The translations under genes and the position numbers were made by a program. The notes below the pieces were generated by a model. The model was not told the DNA's origin. It saw only the letters and a program-made list of their open reading frames with translations, and did not search any database. Shown piece by piece: positions 39,186 to 47,535 of a stretch of DNA of 49,425 bases. The stretch spans positions 1-49,425 of the forward strand of contig CAZONX010000007.1 of NCBI GenBank assembly GCA_964581295.1, given 5' to 3'. Source of the stretch: JAHEEL01 sp964581295 (lineage in GTDB: Bacteria; Actinomycetota; Acidimicrobiia; Spongiisociales; UBA5794). Numbering within the stretch: position 1 is the first letter of the stretch; each line of letters starts with the position of its first letter.

Positions 39186-40796
39186 ATGAGTCCAAACGAT
39201 CGCACACGTTGGTTCGGGCTTGCCGTGCTGAGCGTTGGCGTCGCGATGATCATCGTCGACGCCACGATCGTGAACGTTGCGCTCCCGTCGATCATCCGGG
39301 AGTTCGATCTGGCGCTCGCCGATGCCGAGTGGATCAATTCGATCTATTCGTTGGTCTTCGCAGCTCTCCTGATCACGCTCGGCAAAGTTGGCGACATGTA
39401 CGGCCGGCGCCGGTTGTTCATGATCGGCCTTGTCATCTTCGTCGGTGCAAGCATGATGGCTGGGCTGGCAACCGACGGAAGCTCACTGATCCTTGCCCGG
39501 TTGCTTCAGGGTGTCGGAGCGGCGGTGATCCTGCCGGCGACGTTGTCGACCGTGAACGCCACGTTCCAGGGCAAGGAGCGCGGTATCGCTTTCGGTGTGT
39601 GGGGATCCGTCATTGGGGGCATGGCGGCACTCGGGCCCCTGCTCGGCGGCTGGCTAACCACTGAGCATTCGTGGCGGTGGGCGTTCTACATCAACGTCCC
39701 GATCGGCGTGATCGCGTTCGTTGGGGCGATCCTTTGGGTCAAGGAGACTCGTGACACCGAGCTCACGCGCGGCTTCGACATCCCCGGCATCTTCCTTTCG
39801 GGATTGGGCATGGCGGCCATCGTCTTCGCTCTGATCGAAGGCCCGCGCTACGGCTTCATCTCGGGCACGAAGGAGTTCACCGCCGGGCCGCTCACCTGGC
39901 CGGAGAATTGGGTGTCACCGGTGCTGGTCACCTTCATTGTCGGTGTGCTCCTCGTTGTGGGGTTCGTGTTCAACGAGAAGGTGCGAGCGAATGCCGGCAA
40001 GGCCGTCCTGTTCGACCTCAAGCTCTTCAGGTTCAAGTCGTTCTCGCTCGGGAATGGTGCTGCGGCGATTCTCAGCCTGGGGGAGTTCGGTCTCGTGTTC
40101 GTGTTGCCGCTGTTTCTGCAGGCGGTGTTCGGCTACTCAGCGTTCAAGACCGGGCTCTTGCTCCTCGCGCTCGCCATCGGTGCATTCATCGGTGGACCGA
40201 CCGCCGGGGTGCTCGCGACCAGGATCGGGCCGCGCCGTGTTGTCAGCGCCGGCATGGGGATGGAGGCGATTGCTATTGCCTCCGTCGCTCTGCTGTTCGC
40301 TCCGCAACGAAGTGGATGGGCATTCATCATGCCGCTCTTCATCTACGGAGTGGGCGTCGGCCTCGCCAGCGCCCAGCTGACCAGCGTGGTGCTCTCCGAG
40401 GTGCCGCCGCGAGAGTCCGGCCAGGCTTCCGGAATGCAGTCGACGTTCCGCCAGGTCGGTGCCGCGATCGGGATCGCGCTGCTCGGAACCGTCCTCTCCG
40501 CCGGTTTACGGACCGGTACGGCAGAGAACCTCGCCGAAATCCCCGAACTCTCAGTAGCTGCCCAGGAAGGGATCGTCGAGGCCGTCGACGGGTCAGCGGG
40601 TCAAGTGCTGCCGGCGCTCGCAGACCAACCGGGATCCGAACCGGTGGTAGCTGCGGTCTCCGACGCGTTTGCTTCTGCGGCTCGCACGACCGGCTTCGTC
40701 GCCGTGTTCTTCGTGTCGATCGGGTTCCTTCTGTCCCTTGGCCTGCCGGATATCCGGTACACCGACCGGGCGTCACCGGAGAGTCCGGGGGACTAA
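39186..40796 (+). CDS. DHA2-family drug:proton antiporter (14-helix MFS)
   Basis: The 536-residue exporter opens with the DHA2 helix MIIVDATIVNVALPSI. It carries MFS motif A in LGKVGDMYGRRRLFMIG and motif C-like LPATLSTVNATFQGKERG, with a central long loop and about fourteen helices in total. EmrB/QacA-like pumps export hydrophobic drugs or metabolites. ATG 39186 follows AAAGG. A TAGAGT hexamer at 39111-39116 could be its promoter, leaving a leader of about 65 bases. Confidence 0.9.
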   Translation: MSPNDRTRWFGLAVLSVGVAMIIVDATIVNVALPSIIREFDLALADAEWINSIYSLVFAALLITLGKVGDMYGRRRLFMIGLVIFVGASMMAGLATDGSSLILARLLQGVGAAVILPATLSTVNATFQGKERGIAFGVWGSVIGGMAALGPLLGGWLTTEHSWRWAFYINVPIGVIAFVGAILWVKETRDTELTRGFDIPGIFLSGLGMAAIVFALIEGPRYGFISGTKEFTAGPLTWPENWVSPVLVTFIVGVLLVVGFVFNEKVRANAGKAVLFDLKLFRFKSFSLGNGAAAILSLGEFGLVFVLPLFLQAVFGYSAFKTGLLLLALAIGAFIGGPTAGVLATRIGPRRVVSAGMGMEAIAIASVALLFAPQRSGWAFIMPLFIYGVGVGLASAQLTSVVLSEVPPRESGQASGMQSTFRQVGAAIGIALLGTVLSAGLRTGTAENLAEIPELSVAAQEGIVEAVDGSAGQVLPALADQPGSEPVVAAVSDAFASAARTTGFVAVFFVSIGFLLSLGLPDIRYTDRASPESPGD

Positions 40797-40851
40797 GGCC
40801 GCCACCCTCGTTCTCAGCATTCCTTCAGGCTGGACCGGCGATACTGGTCTT

Positions 40852-41520
40852 GTGCGAATCCTCGTAGTCGAAGACGAAGTGAATCTGGCGACCGCCGTTG
40901 CTCAGGGGCTCACCGCCGAGGGTTACGGCGTTGAGGTAGCTCACGATGGCGAGGAGGGACTGTGGCGCGCTCGGGAGGGGCAGTTCGACGCCATCATCCT
41001 CGACATCATGCTCCCCGGCATCAATGGCTACGTGATCTGTCGCACATTGCGCGAGGACCATATTTGGACACCGATCCTCATGTTGACGGCGAAGGACGGT
41101 GAATACGACGAGGCGGAGGGCCTCGACACGGGAGCGGACGACTACCTGACGAAGCCGTTCTCGTTCGTGGTGCTGCTTGCCCGACTGCGTGCACTGCTTC
41201 GACGTGGGACCACGATCCGCCCAGCGCTGCTGTCGGTCGGCGACCTCACCCTCGACTCGGGAGCGCGCCAGTGCACGCGCAACGGCGTTGAGATCCACCT
41301 GACGCCCCGAGAGTTCGCACTCCTCGAAGCGTTGGTTATTGAACAGGGACGCGTTCGGACGAAGTTCGAACTCATCGACCGCGTCTGGGGTCTCGACTAC
41401 GACGGCCCGCCGAACATCGTCGAGGTCTACATCGGGTATCTCCGAAAGAAGATCGACCGACCATTCGGGCTCGACACCATCGAAACCGTCCGTGGCGTCG
41501 GGTATCGGTTGTCTGCATGA
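40852..41520 (+). CDS. OmpR-family response regulator
   Basis: The 222-residue regulator has a receiver domain (1-118) with acidic pocket EDE, phospho-acceptor Asp51 in ILDIMLPG, and LTAKDG and YLTKPFSF regions. A winged-helix DNA-binding domain (about 128-222) includes LTPREFALLEALV and VEVYIGYLRKKI. GTG 40852 lies 6 bases after GATACT. It overlaps the histidine kinase gene as ATGA, so the pair is one operon next to a drug-type exporter, whose expression it may control. Confidence 0.93.
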   Translation: MRILVVEDEVNLATAVAQGLTAEGYGVEVAHDGEEGLWRAREGQFDAIILDIMLPGINGYVICRTLREDHIWTPILMLTAKDGEYDEAEGLDTGADDYLTKPFSFVVLLARLRALLRRGTTIRPALLSVGDLTLDSGARQCTRNGVEIHLTPREFALLEALVIEQGRVRTKFELIDRVWGLDYDGPPNIVEVYIGYLRKKIDRPFGLDTIETVRGVGYRLSA

Positions 41521-42944
41521 GCACACTCGGGTCGCGTGCATTGTCGGTTCGGGGACGCATCACCTTGGCGGTCACCATCCTCTTCGCTGTGGCCATGGCC
41601 TTCGGCGGCTGGTTCCTCATCGACCGCGCCGAAGCCGCATGGGTCGACGACCTGCGGGCGCAGGACCTCGCAGAGCTCGAACTGCTCGCACGAGACCTTG
41701 CTGCACTCGAGATGCTGGCTGATGGACTGATCCTCCCAGTCGGAACCGATGGCACCGCCTACACGCTGATCGATGAGCAGGGAACAGTGGTCGGAGCCAC
41801 ACCGTTGGAAATCTTCGCCGGGGGTGTTGTCTTCGAGGGCGAGGTACCGCTGGGTAGCGTGCCCGATGAAGTCATCGAGCGACTTGCAGAATCCCAGGGT
41901 GCATTCGAAGTGGGGGAGATCATCACGGTCAGTCTCCCCGTCGCCCTCGACCAGGGCACCCTCACGCTGACCGCACAGTCATCGCTCGGACCGATCCAGT
42001 CCGGGGTGGACGCGCTTCGCGACATCCTCCTGATTCTCATTCCGCTTCTGGCCCTCGGCGTGGGGGCCATGACCTGGTTCGTAACCGGAAGGGCATTCCG
42101 GCCGGTGGAAGCCATCACCGAGCAGGTTGAGCGGATCACCGACGGCCGCTTGGACGAGCGGATCCCGGTACCCGACAGCCGAGATGAGGTGGCGCACCTC
42201 GCAACCACCATGAACACGATGCTCGACCGGCTCAGCGCTGGGCGACGCCGCCAGCAGCAATTCGTGTCTGACGCATCGCATGAGCTCCGGAATCCGGTTG
42301 CGACGAGCAAGGTCAAGCTCGAGGTGGCGCTGGCCCACGCCGACTCGACCGACTGGGAGGACACCGCACGGGTCGTCCTCGAAGAGCAGGAACGATTGGG
42401 AGCGATGGTGGACGATCTCCTGCTCCTCGCCCGCCTCGACGAGGGGCGAGCGGCCGATCGTGCGGAATTGGATCTCGACGATGTGGTCTTTGCCGAAGCC
42501 GCACGGCCACAGGCGGTGACCGTCGATGTCTCGGCTGTGATGCCCGTGCGCATCAGCGGCGATGAGCGCCAACTCACGCTCTTGGTTCGGAATCTGATCA
42601 GCAACGCCGTTCGACACGCCGAGGGCCGCGTCACAATCGTGCTGAAGCAATCCGACTCGAAAGCTGAGCTCGTCGTCGTCGACGACGGTCCTGGGATACG
42701 GGCGGAGGACTGGGACCGGGTCTTCGAGCGGTTTGTGAGACTCGAAGACGCTCGCACACGCGACGGAGGCGGCGCCGGGTTGGGCCTCGCCCTCGTCGAC
42801 GCGGTCGCGAAAGCCCACGGAGGCTCGGCCCGCGTGGCCGACGCCGACGAGGGCGGTGCACGCTTCGAAGTTCGGCTCCCGTTGACCGAGATCGACGCGG
42901 CCTCTGCCCCGCATCGCTCAGCCACACCCGTCAACCTACGTTGA
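41517..42944 (+). CDS. Sensor histidine kinase
   Basis: The 475-residue membrane kinase has two transmembrane helices (about 14-35 and 165-185) around an extracytoplasmic sensor domain. A HAMP segment follows, then the H-box FVSDASHELRNPVATSK with phospho-acceptor His255, the N-box RNLISNAVRHAEG, G1 VVDDGPGI and G2 GGAGLGLAL. It phosphorylates the upstream regulator. Its stop TGA lies inside the first palindrome of the next promoter, so the kinase 3' end and the HTH-gene control region overlap. Confidence 0.93.
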   Translation: MSTLGSRALSVRGRITLAVTILFAVAMAFGGWFLIDRAEAAWVDDLRAQDLAELELLARDLAALEMLADGLILPVGTDGTAYTLIDEQGTVVGATPLEIFAGGVVFEGEVPLGSVPDEVIERLAESQGAFEVGEIITVSLPVALDQGTLTLTAQSSLGPIQSGVDALRDILLILIPLLALGVGAMTWFVTGRAFRPVEAITEQVERITDGRLDERIPVPDSRDEVAHLATTMNTMLDRLSAGRRRQQQFVSDASHELRNPVATSKVKLEVALAHADSTDWEDTARVVLEEQERLGAMVDDLLLLARLDEGRAADRAELDLDDVVFAEAARPQAVTVDVSAVMPVRISGDERQLTLLVRNLISNAVRHAEGRVTIVLKQSDSKAELVVVDDGPGIRAEDWDRVFERFVRLEDARTRDGGGAGLGLALVDAVAKAHGGSARVADADEGGARFEVRLPLTEIDAASAPHRSATPVNLR

Positions 42945-42974
42945 CGCTCAGTCGACTGTCAACTAGGGTTGACG
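42929..42974. promoter_or_regulatory. Twin 18-bp palindromes CGTCAAC-N4-GTTGACG over the HTH gene promoter
   Basis: Palindrome 1 (42929-42946) has exact 7-base arms around CTAC. Palindrome 2 (42957-42974) has a GTCAAC/GTTGAC core around TAGG. Their centres are 28 bases apart. Palindrome 1 contains the -35 and palindrome 2 contains the -10, so a protein bound at either would block the promoter. The adjacent small HTH protein is the natural candidate. Confidence 0.7.
42941..42969 (+). promoter_or_regulatory. Promoter TTGACG-N17-TAGGGT for the HTH/Clp-N genes
   Basis: The -35 (42941-42946) and -10 (42964-42969) hexamers are 17 bases apart. The -10 ends 7 bases before the ATG at 42977, giving a leaderless transcript. 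It is the best-formed promoter in the window. Confidence 0.7.
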
Positions 42975-42976
42975 GC

Positions 42977-43210
42977 ATGGCCGACCTGTACACACCGCCA
43001 AGTCCGGACGATCCCGCAGAGGCTCTTGCAGCGGTGCTCTCACTGCGTCGGCTTGCCGACCGCCTTGAGCTTGCATCGGTTCAGTCAGCGATCGACCAGG
43101 GATGGACATGGTCCCAGATCGCCGGGGCACTCGGCGTGACTCGTCAAGCGGCGCATAAGCGATACGCCCATCGAGTCGACAGGAGCTTGCACCGGGAGGC
43201 GACGGCATGA
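42977..43210 (+). CDS. Small helix-turn-helix regulator paired with a Clp N-domain protein
   Basis: The 77-residue protein is helical, with a clear HTH at about residues 43-66 (WTWSQIAGALGVTRQAAHKRY). A LASVQSAIDQG helix lies before it. It has no sensor domain, so it may read its signal through the partner protein. ATG 42977 is leaderless. The TGA overlaps the Clp-N gene start as ATGA. It probably represses its own operon through the two palindromes overlapping its promoter (inferred). Similar HTH/Clp-N pairs occur in other Actinomycetota. Confidence 0.8.
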   Translation: MADLYTPPSPDDPAEALAAVLSLRRLADRLELASVQSAIDQGWTWSQIAGALGVTRQAAHKRYAHRVDRSLHREATA

Positions 43211-43719
43211 CGCGTCGCAGCCGGAGGTACGACATCCGCTTCATGCGGGCGATGTTTGTGACCGCCGAGTCGGAAGCCCTGGCAGCCGGAGAAGATGAAC
43301 CTGGGGCCGAACACCTGGTGATAGCGTGCCTCGGCTTCGAGGAAGGCTCCGCGCGTCGCGTCTTTGAACGCTTGGGGGCCGACCCAGACGGTTTTCCCGT
43401 CGCGGTGGTAGCCCAGCACACCGAGGCGCTTCGGTCGATTGGCAGCGACGCTGACGACTCGGACATCGATCGCCGCTTGCCGGAGGCGCCGACCCAACCG
43501 CGGCCGGTCATGCGAACCGCCCCTTCCGCTCGGGAGGTCTTCCTTGAAGTCGTCCAGATCGCCAAGCGCGACAAATCCCAACTCTGCGGCGCCTACGTAC
43601 TCATGGTCGCAGCACGGAGCCAGCACAGCGCCACGGCTCGGACGCTCACGGCAATGGGACTCGACCCGCGATCCGTGGTCGAGACCGCTCGCGAGGAAGT
43701 CGATTCGCGCAACGCGTAG
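43207..43719 (+). CDS. Clp N-terminal (Clp-R) domain protein without ATPase
   Basis: The 170-residue protein carries two Clp_N-type repeats. Repeat 1 is about 12-70 (AMFVTAESEALAAGEDEPGAEHLVIACL). Repeat 2 is about 102-165 (SAREVFLEVVQIAKRDKSQLCGAYVLMVAA). There is no Walker motif, so it is a free-standing adaptor-like domain. In Clp ATPases this domain binds substrates and adaptors; here it could sense damaged protein or arginine phosphorylation and inform the HTH partner, which is speculation. It is translationally coupled to the HTH gene. Confidence 0.85.
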   Translation: MTRRSRRYDIRFMRAMFVTAESEALAAGEDEPGAEHLVIACLGFEEGSARRVFERLGADPDGFPVAVVAQHTEALRSIGSDADDSDIDRRLPEAPTQPRPVMRTAPSAREVFLEVVQIAKRDKSQLCGAYVLMVAARSQHSATARTLTAMGLDPRSVVETAREEVDSRNA

Positions 43720-43761
43720 GCCGGCAGCTTGCGCAGCGAGTCGGTGTGGCAGACTCTGACG

Positions 43762-44793
43762 ATGACGACCCGAGAACCCGAGATCACCACTGCCGTAGAC
43801 CTGTGTGGCACCGAAGGTACACGGCTCAACCCCAACGCTCGAGGCTGGTCGCGCTCGCTGCTGCATCGAGCGAATCTTGCCGGCAGCTGGGGACGCAACA
43901 AGCGGTGGGACTACTGGGCAATCCAATCGGAGGAGCTCGTGGTCGCGGTCACGTTCGCGGATATCGACTACCTGGGCCTCGTCACCGTGGACTGGATTGA
44001 GCCACACACGCACCGCACCGGGGGCCACTCCGCCATGATCCCGCTGGCTCGCGGCCTCGACTTGCCCGACCGTCCGGCAACTGGCCGACTCGAGTATCGA
44101 GGCGCGGGCATTGGGGCCGTGATCACCTACACCGACCACGCGACCGAGATCGTGGCCTATTGGAAGGAGCAGCACGGCAGCTGGTCGCACTTCTCAGCGT
44201 CCATCGACCAGCCGGCCGATCTCGAGTCGCTGAACGTGGTGATCCCGTGGTCTGCGACGCGTTTCCAGTTCACGTCAAAGCACCAAGCCCGCCCAGCCAC
44301 CGGCGTACTCACCCGCGACGATCAGGTTGTCGAGTTCGGCGGCTCCGCCGGGGAGGCCTGGGGGATCCTTGATGTGGGTCGCGGCCGCTGGCCATATGAG
44401 ACACAGTGGAACTGGGGCGGGGGAGCGGGGTATGCCGCAACCGGGGAAGGCATCGGTATCCAGATCGGCGGCAAGTGGACCGACGGAACCGGGTTCACCG
44501 AAAACGGCGTCTTCATCGATGGGCATCTCCACAAGATCGGAGAAGACCTCGAATGGGTCTACGACTGGAATGACCCGATGCAGCCGTGGCAGGTACGGTC
44601 GGCAGATCGATCGCTCGATCTCACCCTCGCGCCGATCCACGATCGCCACGCCAACACCAACCTGGGCGTGTTGAGAAACGAGGTCCATCAGGTCTTCGGT
44701 CATTGGTCGGGGACCATCCCGGGTGGAGACGGCAGCTCATTCGTCGTCGACGAGATTCTCGGGTTTGCTGAAGAGGCGCGCGCCCGCTGGTAG
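43762..44793 (+). CDS. DUF2804 domain protein
   Basis: The 343-residue protein is rich in beta strands and tryptophan, with NKRWDYWAIQSEELVVAVTFADIDY and YETQWNWGGGAGYA segments typical of DUF2804. No signal peptide or membrane helix is present. The fold may be related to lipocalin-like or AttH-type lipid-binding proteins; the function is unknown. ATG 43762 has CAGACT 6 bases upstream, a weak leaderless pattern. Confidence 0.85.
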   Translation: MTTREPEITTAVDLCGTEGTRLNPNARGWSRSLLHRANLAGSWGRNKRWDYWAIQSEELVVAVTFADIDYLGLVTVDWIEPHTHRTGGHSAMIPLARGLDLPDRPATGRLEYRGAGIGAVITYTDHATEIVAYWKEQHGSWSHFSASIDQPADLESLNVVIPWSATRFQFTSKHQARPATGVLTRDDQVVEFGGSAGEAWGILDVGRGRWPYETQWNWGGGAGYAATGEGIGIQIGGKWTDGTGFTENGVFIDGHLHKIGEDLEWVYDWNDPMQPWQVRSADRSLDLTLAPIHDRHANTNLGVLRNEVHQVFGHWSGTIPGGDGSSFVVDEILGFAEEARARW

Positions 44794-44879
44794 AAAGGCC
44801 GCCGCCGTCGCTCTCTTCTCGGCAGTTCGATCGTCAGTAGTGCTTGAAGAAACCTCGGTCGCAGGGCTGGTGTGTCGAA

Positions 44880-44885
44880 TAGGCT
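44880..44885 (+). promoter_or_regulatory. -10 hexamer TAGGCT of a leaderless start
   Basis: TAGGCT ends 7 bases before the SRPBCC gene's ATG at 44893. Confidence 0.5.
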
Positions 44886-44892
44886 CGCAGGC

Positions 44893-45387
44893 ATGACTGG
44901 GGAGGATTCGATGGAAGTGACGGCAAGCAGGCACGTCGACGCGGCGCCCGAGGCCGTGTGGGCGGTGATGACGAACCTCGAGGGTTTTGCAGGGGCAATC
45001 TCGGGGATCGAGAATGTTGAGCGTCTGGATGAAGGTGCGGGATTCCAGGTCGGAACCAAGTGGCGTGAGACTCGGATCATGTTTGGAAAGACCGCTACCG
45101 AGGACATGTGGGTGACGGAGATCGACCCAGGGCACCGCTATGTGGTCGAAGCAAGTTCGCACGGCGCAGAGTATCGGACGATCCAAACCGTGGCAGCGGA
45201 CGAAGCCGGCGGGAGCCTGCTCACGATGTCGTTCTCGGGCAAGCCCGTCAGCACGATGGCCAAGGTGATGTCCGCCACGGTCGGGAAGCTGTTCGAGAAT
45301 GCCACGCGCAAAGCATTCGCACAGGACCTTGCCGACGTCGCAACCGCAGCGGCAGCCGCAGGGACCAGTCCCCCCAGCGACGCCTAG
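44893..45387 (+). CDS. SRPBCC (START/polyketide cyclase-like) protein
   Basis: The 164-residue protein shows the helix-grip layout: VTASRHVDAAPEAVWAVMTNLEGF, a curved-sheet region with VERLDEGAGFQVGTKWRETR, and a long C-terminal helix (KLFENATRKAFAQDLADV). Such proteins bind hydrophobic ligands in a central cavity, and the ligand is not predictable. It is leaderless from TAGGCT. It ends 4 bases from the convergent purU gene. Confidence 0.85.
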   Translation: MTGEDSMEVTASRHVDAAPEAVWAVMTNLEGFAGAISGIENVERLDEGAGFQVGTKWRETRIMFGKTATEDMWVTEIDPGHRYVVEASSHGAEYRTIQTVAADEAGGSLLTMSFSGKPVSTMAKVMSATVGKLFENATRKAFAQDLADVATAAAAAGTSPPSDA

Positions 45388-45391
45388 GCAG

Positions 45392-46237
45392 CTAGGAGAA
45401 GACGACGGTTCGGTGACCGATGAGGAACACACGCTCTTCCACGTGTGCCCGAACGGCCTTCGACAGCACCAACCGTTCGATATCCCGCCCTGCGATCACC
45501 ATCGTCGCAGGCGTATCACTGTGGTTCACCGGGGTCACATCCTGCGTGATGATTGGCCCCTCATCGAGATCCGCCGTCACATAATGCGCCGTTGCGCCGA
45601 TCAGTTTCACTCCGCGGTCCCACGCCTGGTGGTAGGGGCGCGCCCCCTTGAATCCGGGGAGGAACGAGTGGTGAATATTGATCGCCCGGCCTTCGAGCAC
45701 TTCGCACACCTCAGCGCTGAGGATCTGCATGTAGCGGGCGAGAACCACGAGATCGATCTGATCGTCTTCAATCATGGCAAGTAGCGCCGCATCGGCCTCG
45801 GGCTTGGTCTCGGGAGTGATCGGGAGATACCGGAACTCGATGCCTTCGCGCTCGACGACATTCCGCAGGTCTTCGTGGTTCGAGACCACCACCGGAATCT
45901 CCGCTGCCAACTCGCCTGCGTGATGCCGGTTGAGCAGATCGACGAGACAGTGGTCGTACTTGGAGACCAGGATCATCACACGCGGCTGGTCGTCAACCCG
46001 CCGGACGCGCACGTCGGCGTCGAACGACCGCGCCCGTTCCTCGAGATGCGCCGCAATCTCGGCTGGGTCCTCGAGGTCGTCCTCGAAAACGGTGCGCATC
46101 ACAAACGTGTTCGTCGCGTGATCGGTGAACTGCTTGTTCGCGATGATATTGGCGTCCAATTCGAGCAGGCCGGTCGCGAAACTGGCGACGATGCCGCGGG
46201 CGTCGGCGCATTTGAGCGTGAGAATGAATTCGTTCAT
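45392..46237 (-). CDS. purU: Formyltetrahydrofolate deformylase
   Basis: It hydrolyses 10-formyl-tetrahydrofolate to formate and tetrahydrofolate, balancing one-carbon pools. An N-terminal ACT domain (about 1-80, ILTLKCADARGIVASFATGL) precedes the formyl-transferase fold. The catalytic residues are in NIHHSFLPGFKGARPYHQAW (Asn and His) and DLDEGPIITQDV (Asp). The 281-residue length is normal. A TAGCCT hexamer ends 9 bases before the ATG. It fits the other C1 genes in this window. Confidence 0.93.
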   Translation of the reverse strand: MNEFILTLKCADARGIVASFATGLLELDANIIANKQFTDHATNTFVMRTVFEDDLEDPAEIAAHLEERARSFDADVRVRRVDDQPRVMILVSKYDHCLVDLLNRHHAGELAAEIPVVVSNHEDLRNVVEREGIEFRYLPITPETKPEADAALLAMIEDDQIDLVVLARYMQILSAEVCEVLEGRAINIHHSFLPGFKGARPYHQAWDRGVKLIGATAHYVTADLDEGPIITQDVTPVNHSDTPATMVIAGRDIERLVLSKAVRAHVEERVFLIGHRTVVFS

Positions 46238-46372
46238 GGGTGCGGAAGGCTACCGCACCCATGCAGCGACCTCCCGAGACGTTGTGAACAAACAAGGAAC
46301 ACACAGTTGATGCGGAACACAGCGCCGGTCGAATGCCGTTGACTATCCCGACAACGAGAGGGAGAACAAATC

Positions 46373-46969
46373 GTGGAGTTCCTGAAGCGCTATCGCTGGC
46401 CGATCATCGGCGTCGGCCTGGCCGTTGTGGTCATCGCATTCCTTGCTTTCCGACCAGACAAACTATTCGTCGATGACGCAGTAGATGAATCGCTGTCGGA
46501 CGCATTCACGTCGTCGACGACAGCTACTGCGACGGCCCCGCCGTCCACGACCACCACTCCTGCCGACGGATCGGGGGAGGGCCCTACCTCGACGACCTCT
46601 TCATCGATCACGACGACGACCACGGACGCACCATCGGGACCGGCCGCGATTGCCACCGGGGCGTTCTACGGAATCGACCACTCGGCGGAAGGCACGGCCA
46701 CCGTCTACGAACAGGACGGGCAGTTCGTGCTCCGGTTCGAAGACGACACTGATATCCAGAACGGTCCCGATCTCTACGTCTGGGTGCTGCCATCCGAGGA
46801 CTATGCCGGAGGGACGCCAGGCGACTACATCGACCTCGGAAGGATCAAGGGCAACGTCGGTGGGCAGAACTATGAACTCCCCGCCGAATTCGATCCCGAG
46901 ATACATCAATCGGTTCTCGTGTGGTGCCTGCGGTTCTCCACGCCATTTGCTGCGGCTCCGTTGGCGTAG
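46373..46969 (+). CDS. Membrane-anchored DM13-domain protein
   Basis: One N-terminal membrane helix (about 8-27) is followed by a Thr/Ser/Pro-rich linker (about 45-90). A DM13 domain occupies about 92-198. The DM13 motifs are NGPDLYVWVLPSED, DLGRIKGNVGGQNYELP and VLVWCLRFSTPFAAAPL, with the conserved Cys in WC. DM13 domains have been proposed to carry out redox reactions, with Cys or haem involvement. GTG 46373 follows GAGGGAGAA. The 198-residue protein faces outward. Confidence 0.85.
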   Translation: MEFLKRYRWPIIGVGLAVVVIAFLAFRPDKLFVDDAVDESLSDAFTSSTTATATAPPSTTTTPADGSGEGPTSTTSSSITTTTTDAPSGPAAIATGAFYGIDHSAEGTATVYEQDGQFVLRFEDDTDIQNGPDLYVWVLPSEDYAGGTPGDYIDLGRIKGNVGGQNYELPAEFDPEIHQSVLVWCLRFSTPFAAAPLA

Positions 46970-47487
46970 CGCAGGGGGTGACAGACAGAGGGAGAACTGA
47001 TGATTCCGATCGTGCCATTGCTGCTCTCCGGCAGGGGAGGTCCGACTCGGATCGGGGACGATGAGGAGATCGCCATCCACGGGCCGCGTTGTTCTGGTTC
47101 GCCGGTTTCGCGTCGGCGGTTGGATTGTCGCAATGCGATCAGGCCGAAGATGAGCGCGGCGACGCCGAGATACATGAGGAGGAGCATCGCCGCGATTCCG
47201 GAAGCGAACGAGGCGATCGCGTGGATGTTGGTTCCAGGTCGCGCCGGTGCCGGGCGTTCACGCGTCGCCTCGGGAATCCGGCCCGGCCGGGCAGGCTGCA
47301 GTGCGGACAGGACGGAGCATCGGAGGAGACCTCGTTCCCACAGCCCGGTCACTTTGCGGGCGGCATCCCTCGATGATTTCTCTGGCGAAAGCGATCCCGG
47401 ACACTTTCGGACCGTGGTCTCCTCGCAGCCAGGCATGGATCGGAGCCCGCAAGGCGAGACCCACCAACCACGGATCCTGAGCTCCAT
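46970..47487 (-). pseudogene. Possible decayed DUF4190-like membrane protein
   Basis: In one minus-strand frame, a Pro-rich stretch leads into NIHAIASFASGIAAML and LGVAALIFGLIALRQSNRR. This is the first half of a DUF4190 unit, whose second helix should follow RGPWMAI but is lost. The frame then runs on into the DM13 gene without a sensible protein end. Another frame at 47258-47530 also reads partly protein-like. The 566-base space has no intact gene. A frameshifted remnant is the simplest reading, but it is weak. Confidence 0.3.
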
Positions 47488-47521
47488 TCCGCAGAGACGC
47501 GGCGGGAACGGTTCGCAGGGC

Positions 47522-47527
47522 TACGCT
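47522..47527 (+). promoter_or_regulatory. -10 hexamer TACGCT of a leaderless start
   Basis: TACGCT ends 8 bases before the DUF3097 ATG at 47536. Confidence 0.4.
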
Positions 47528-47535
47528 CATCGACC

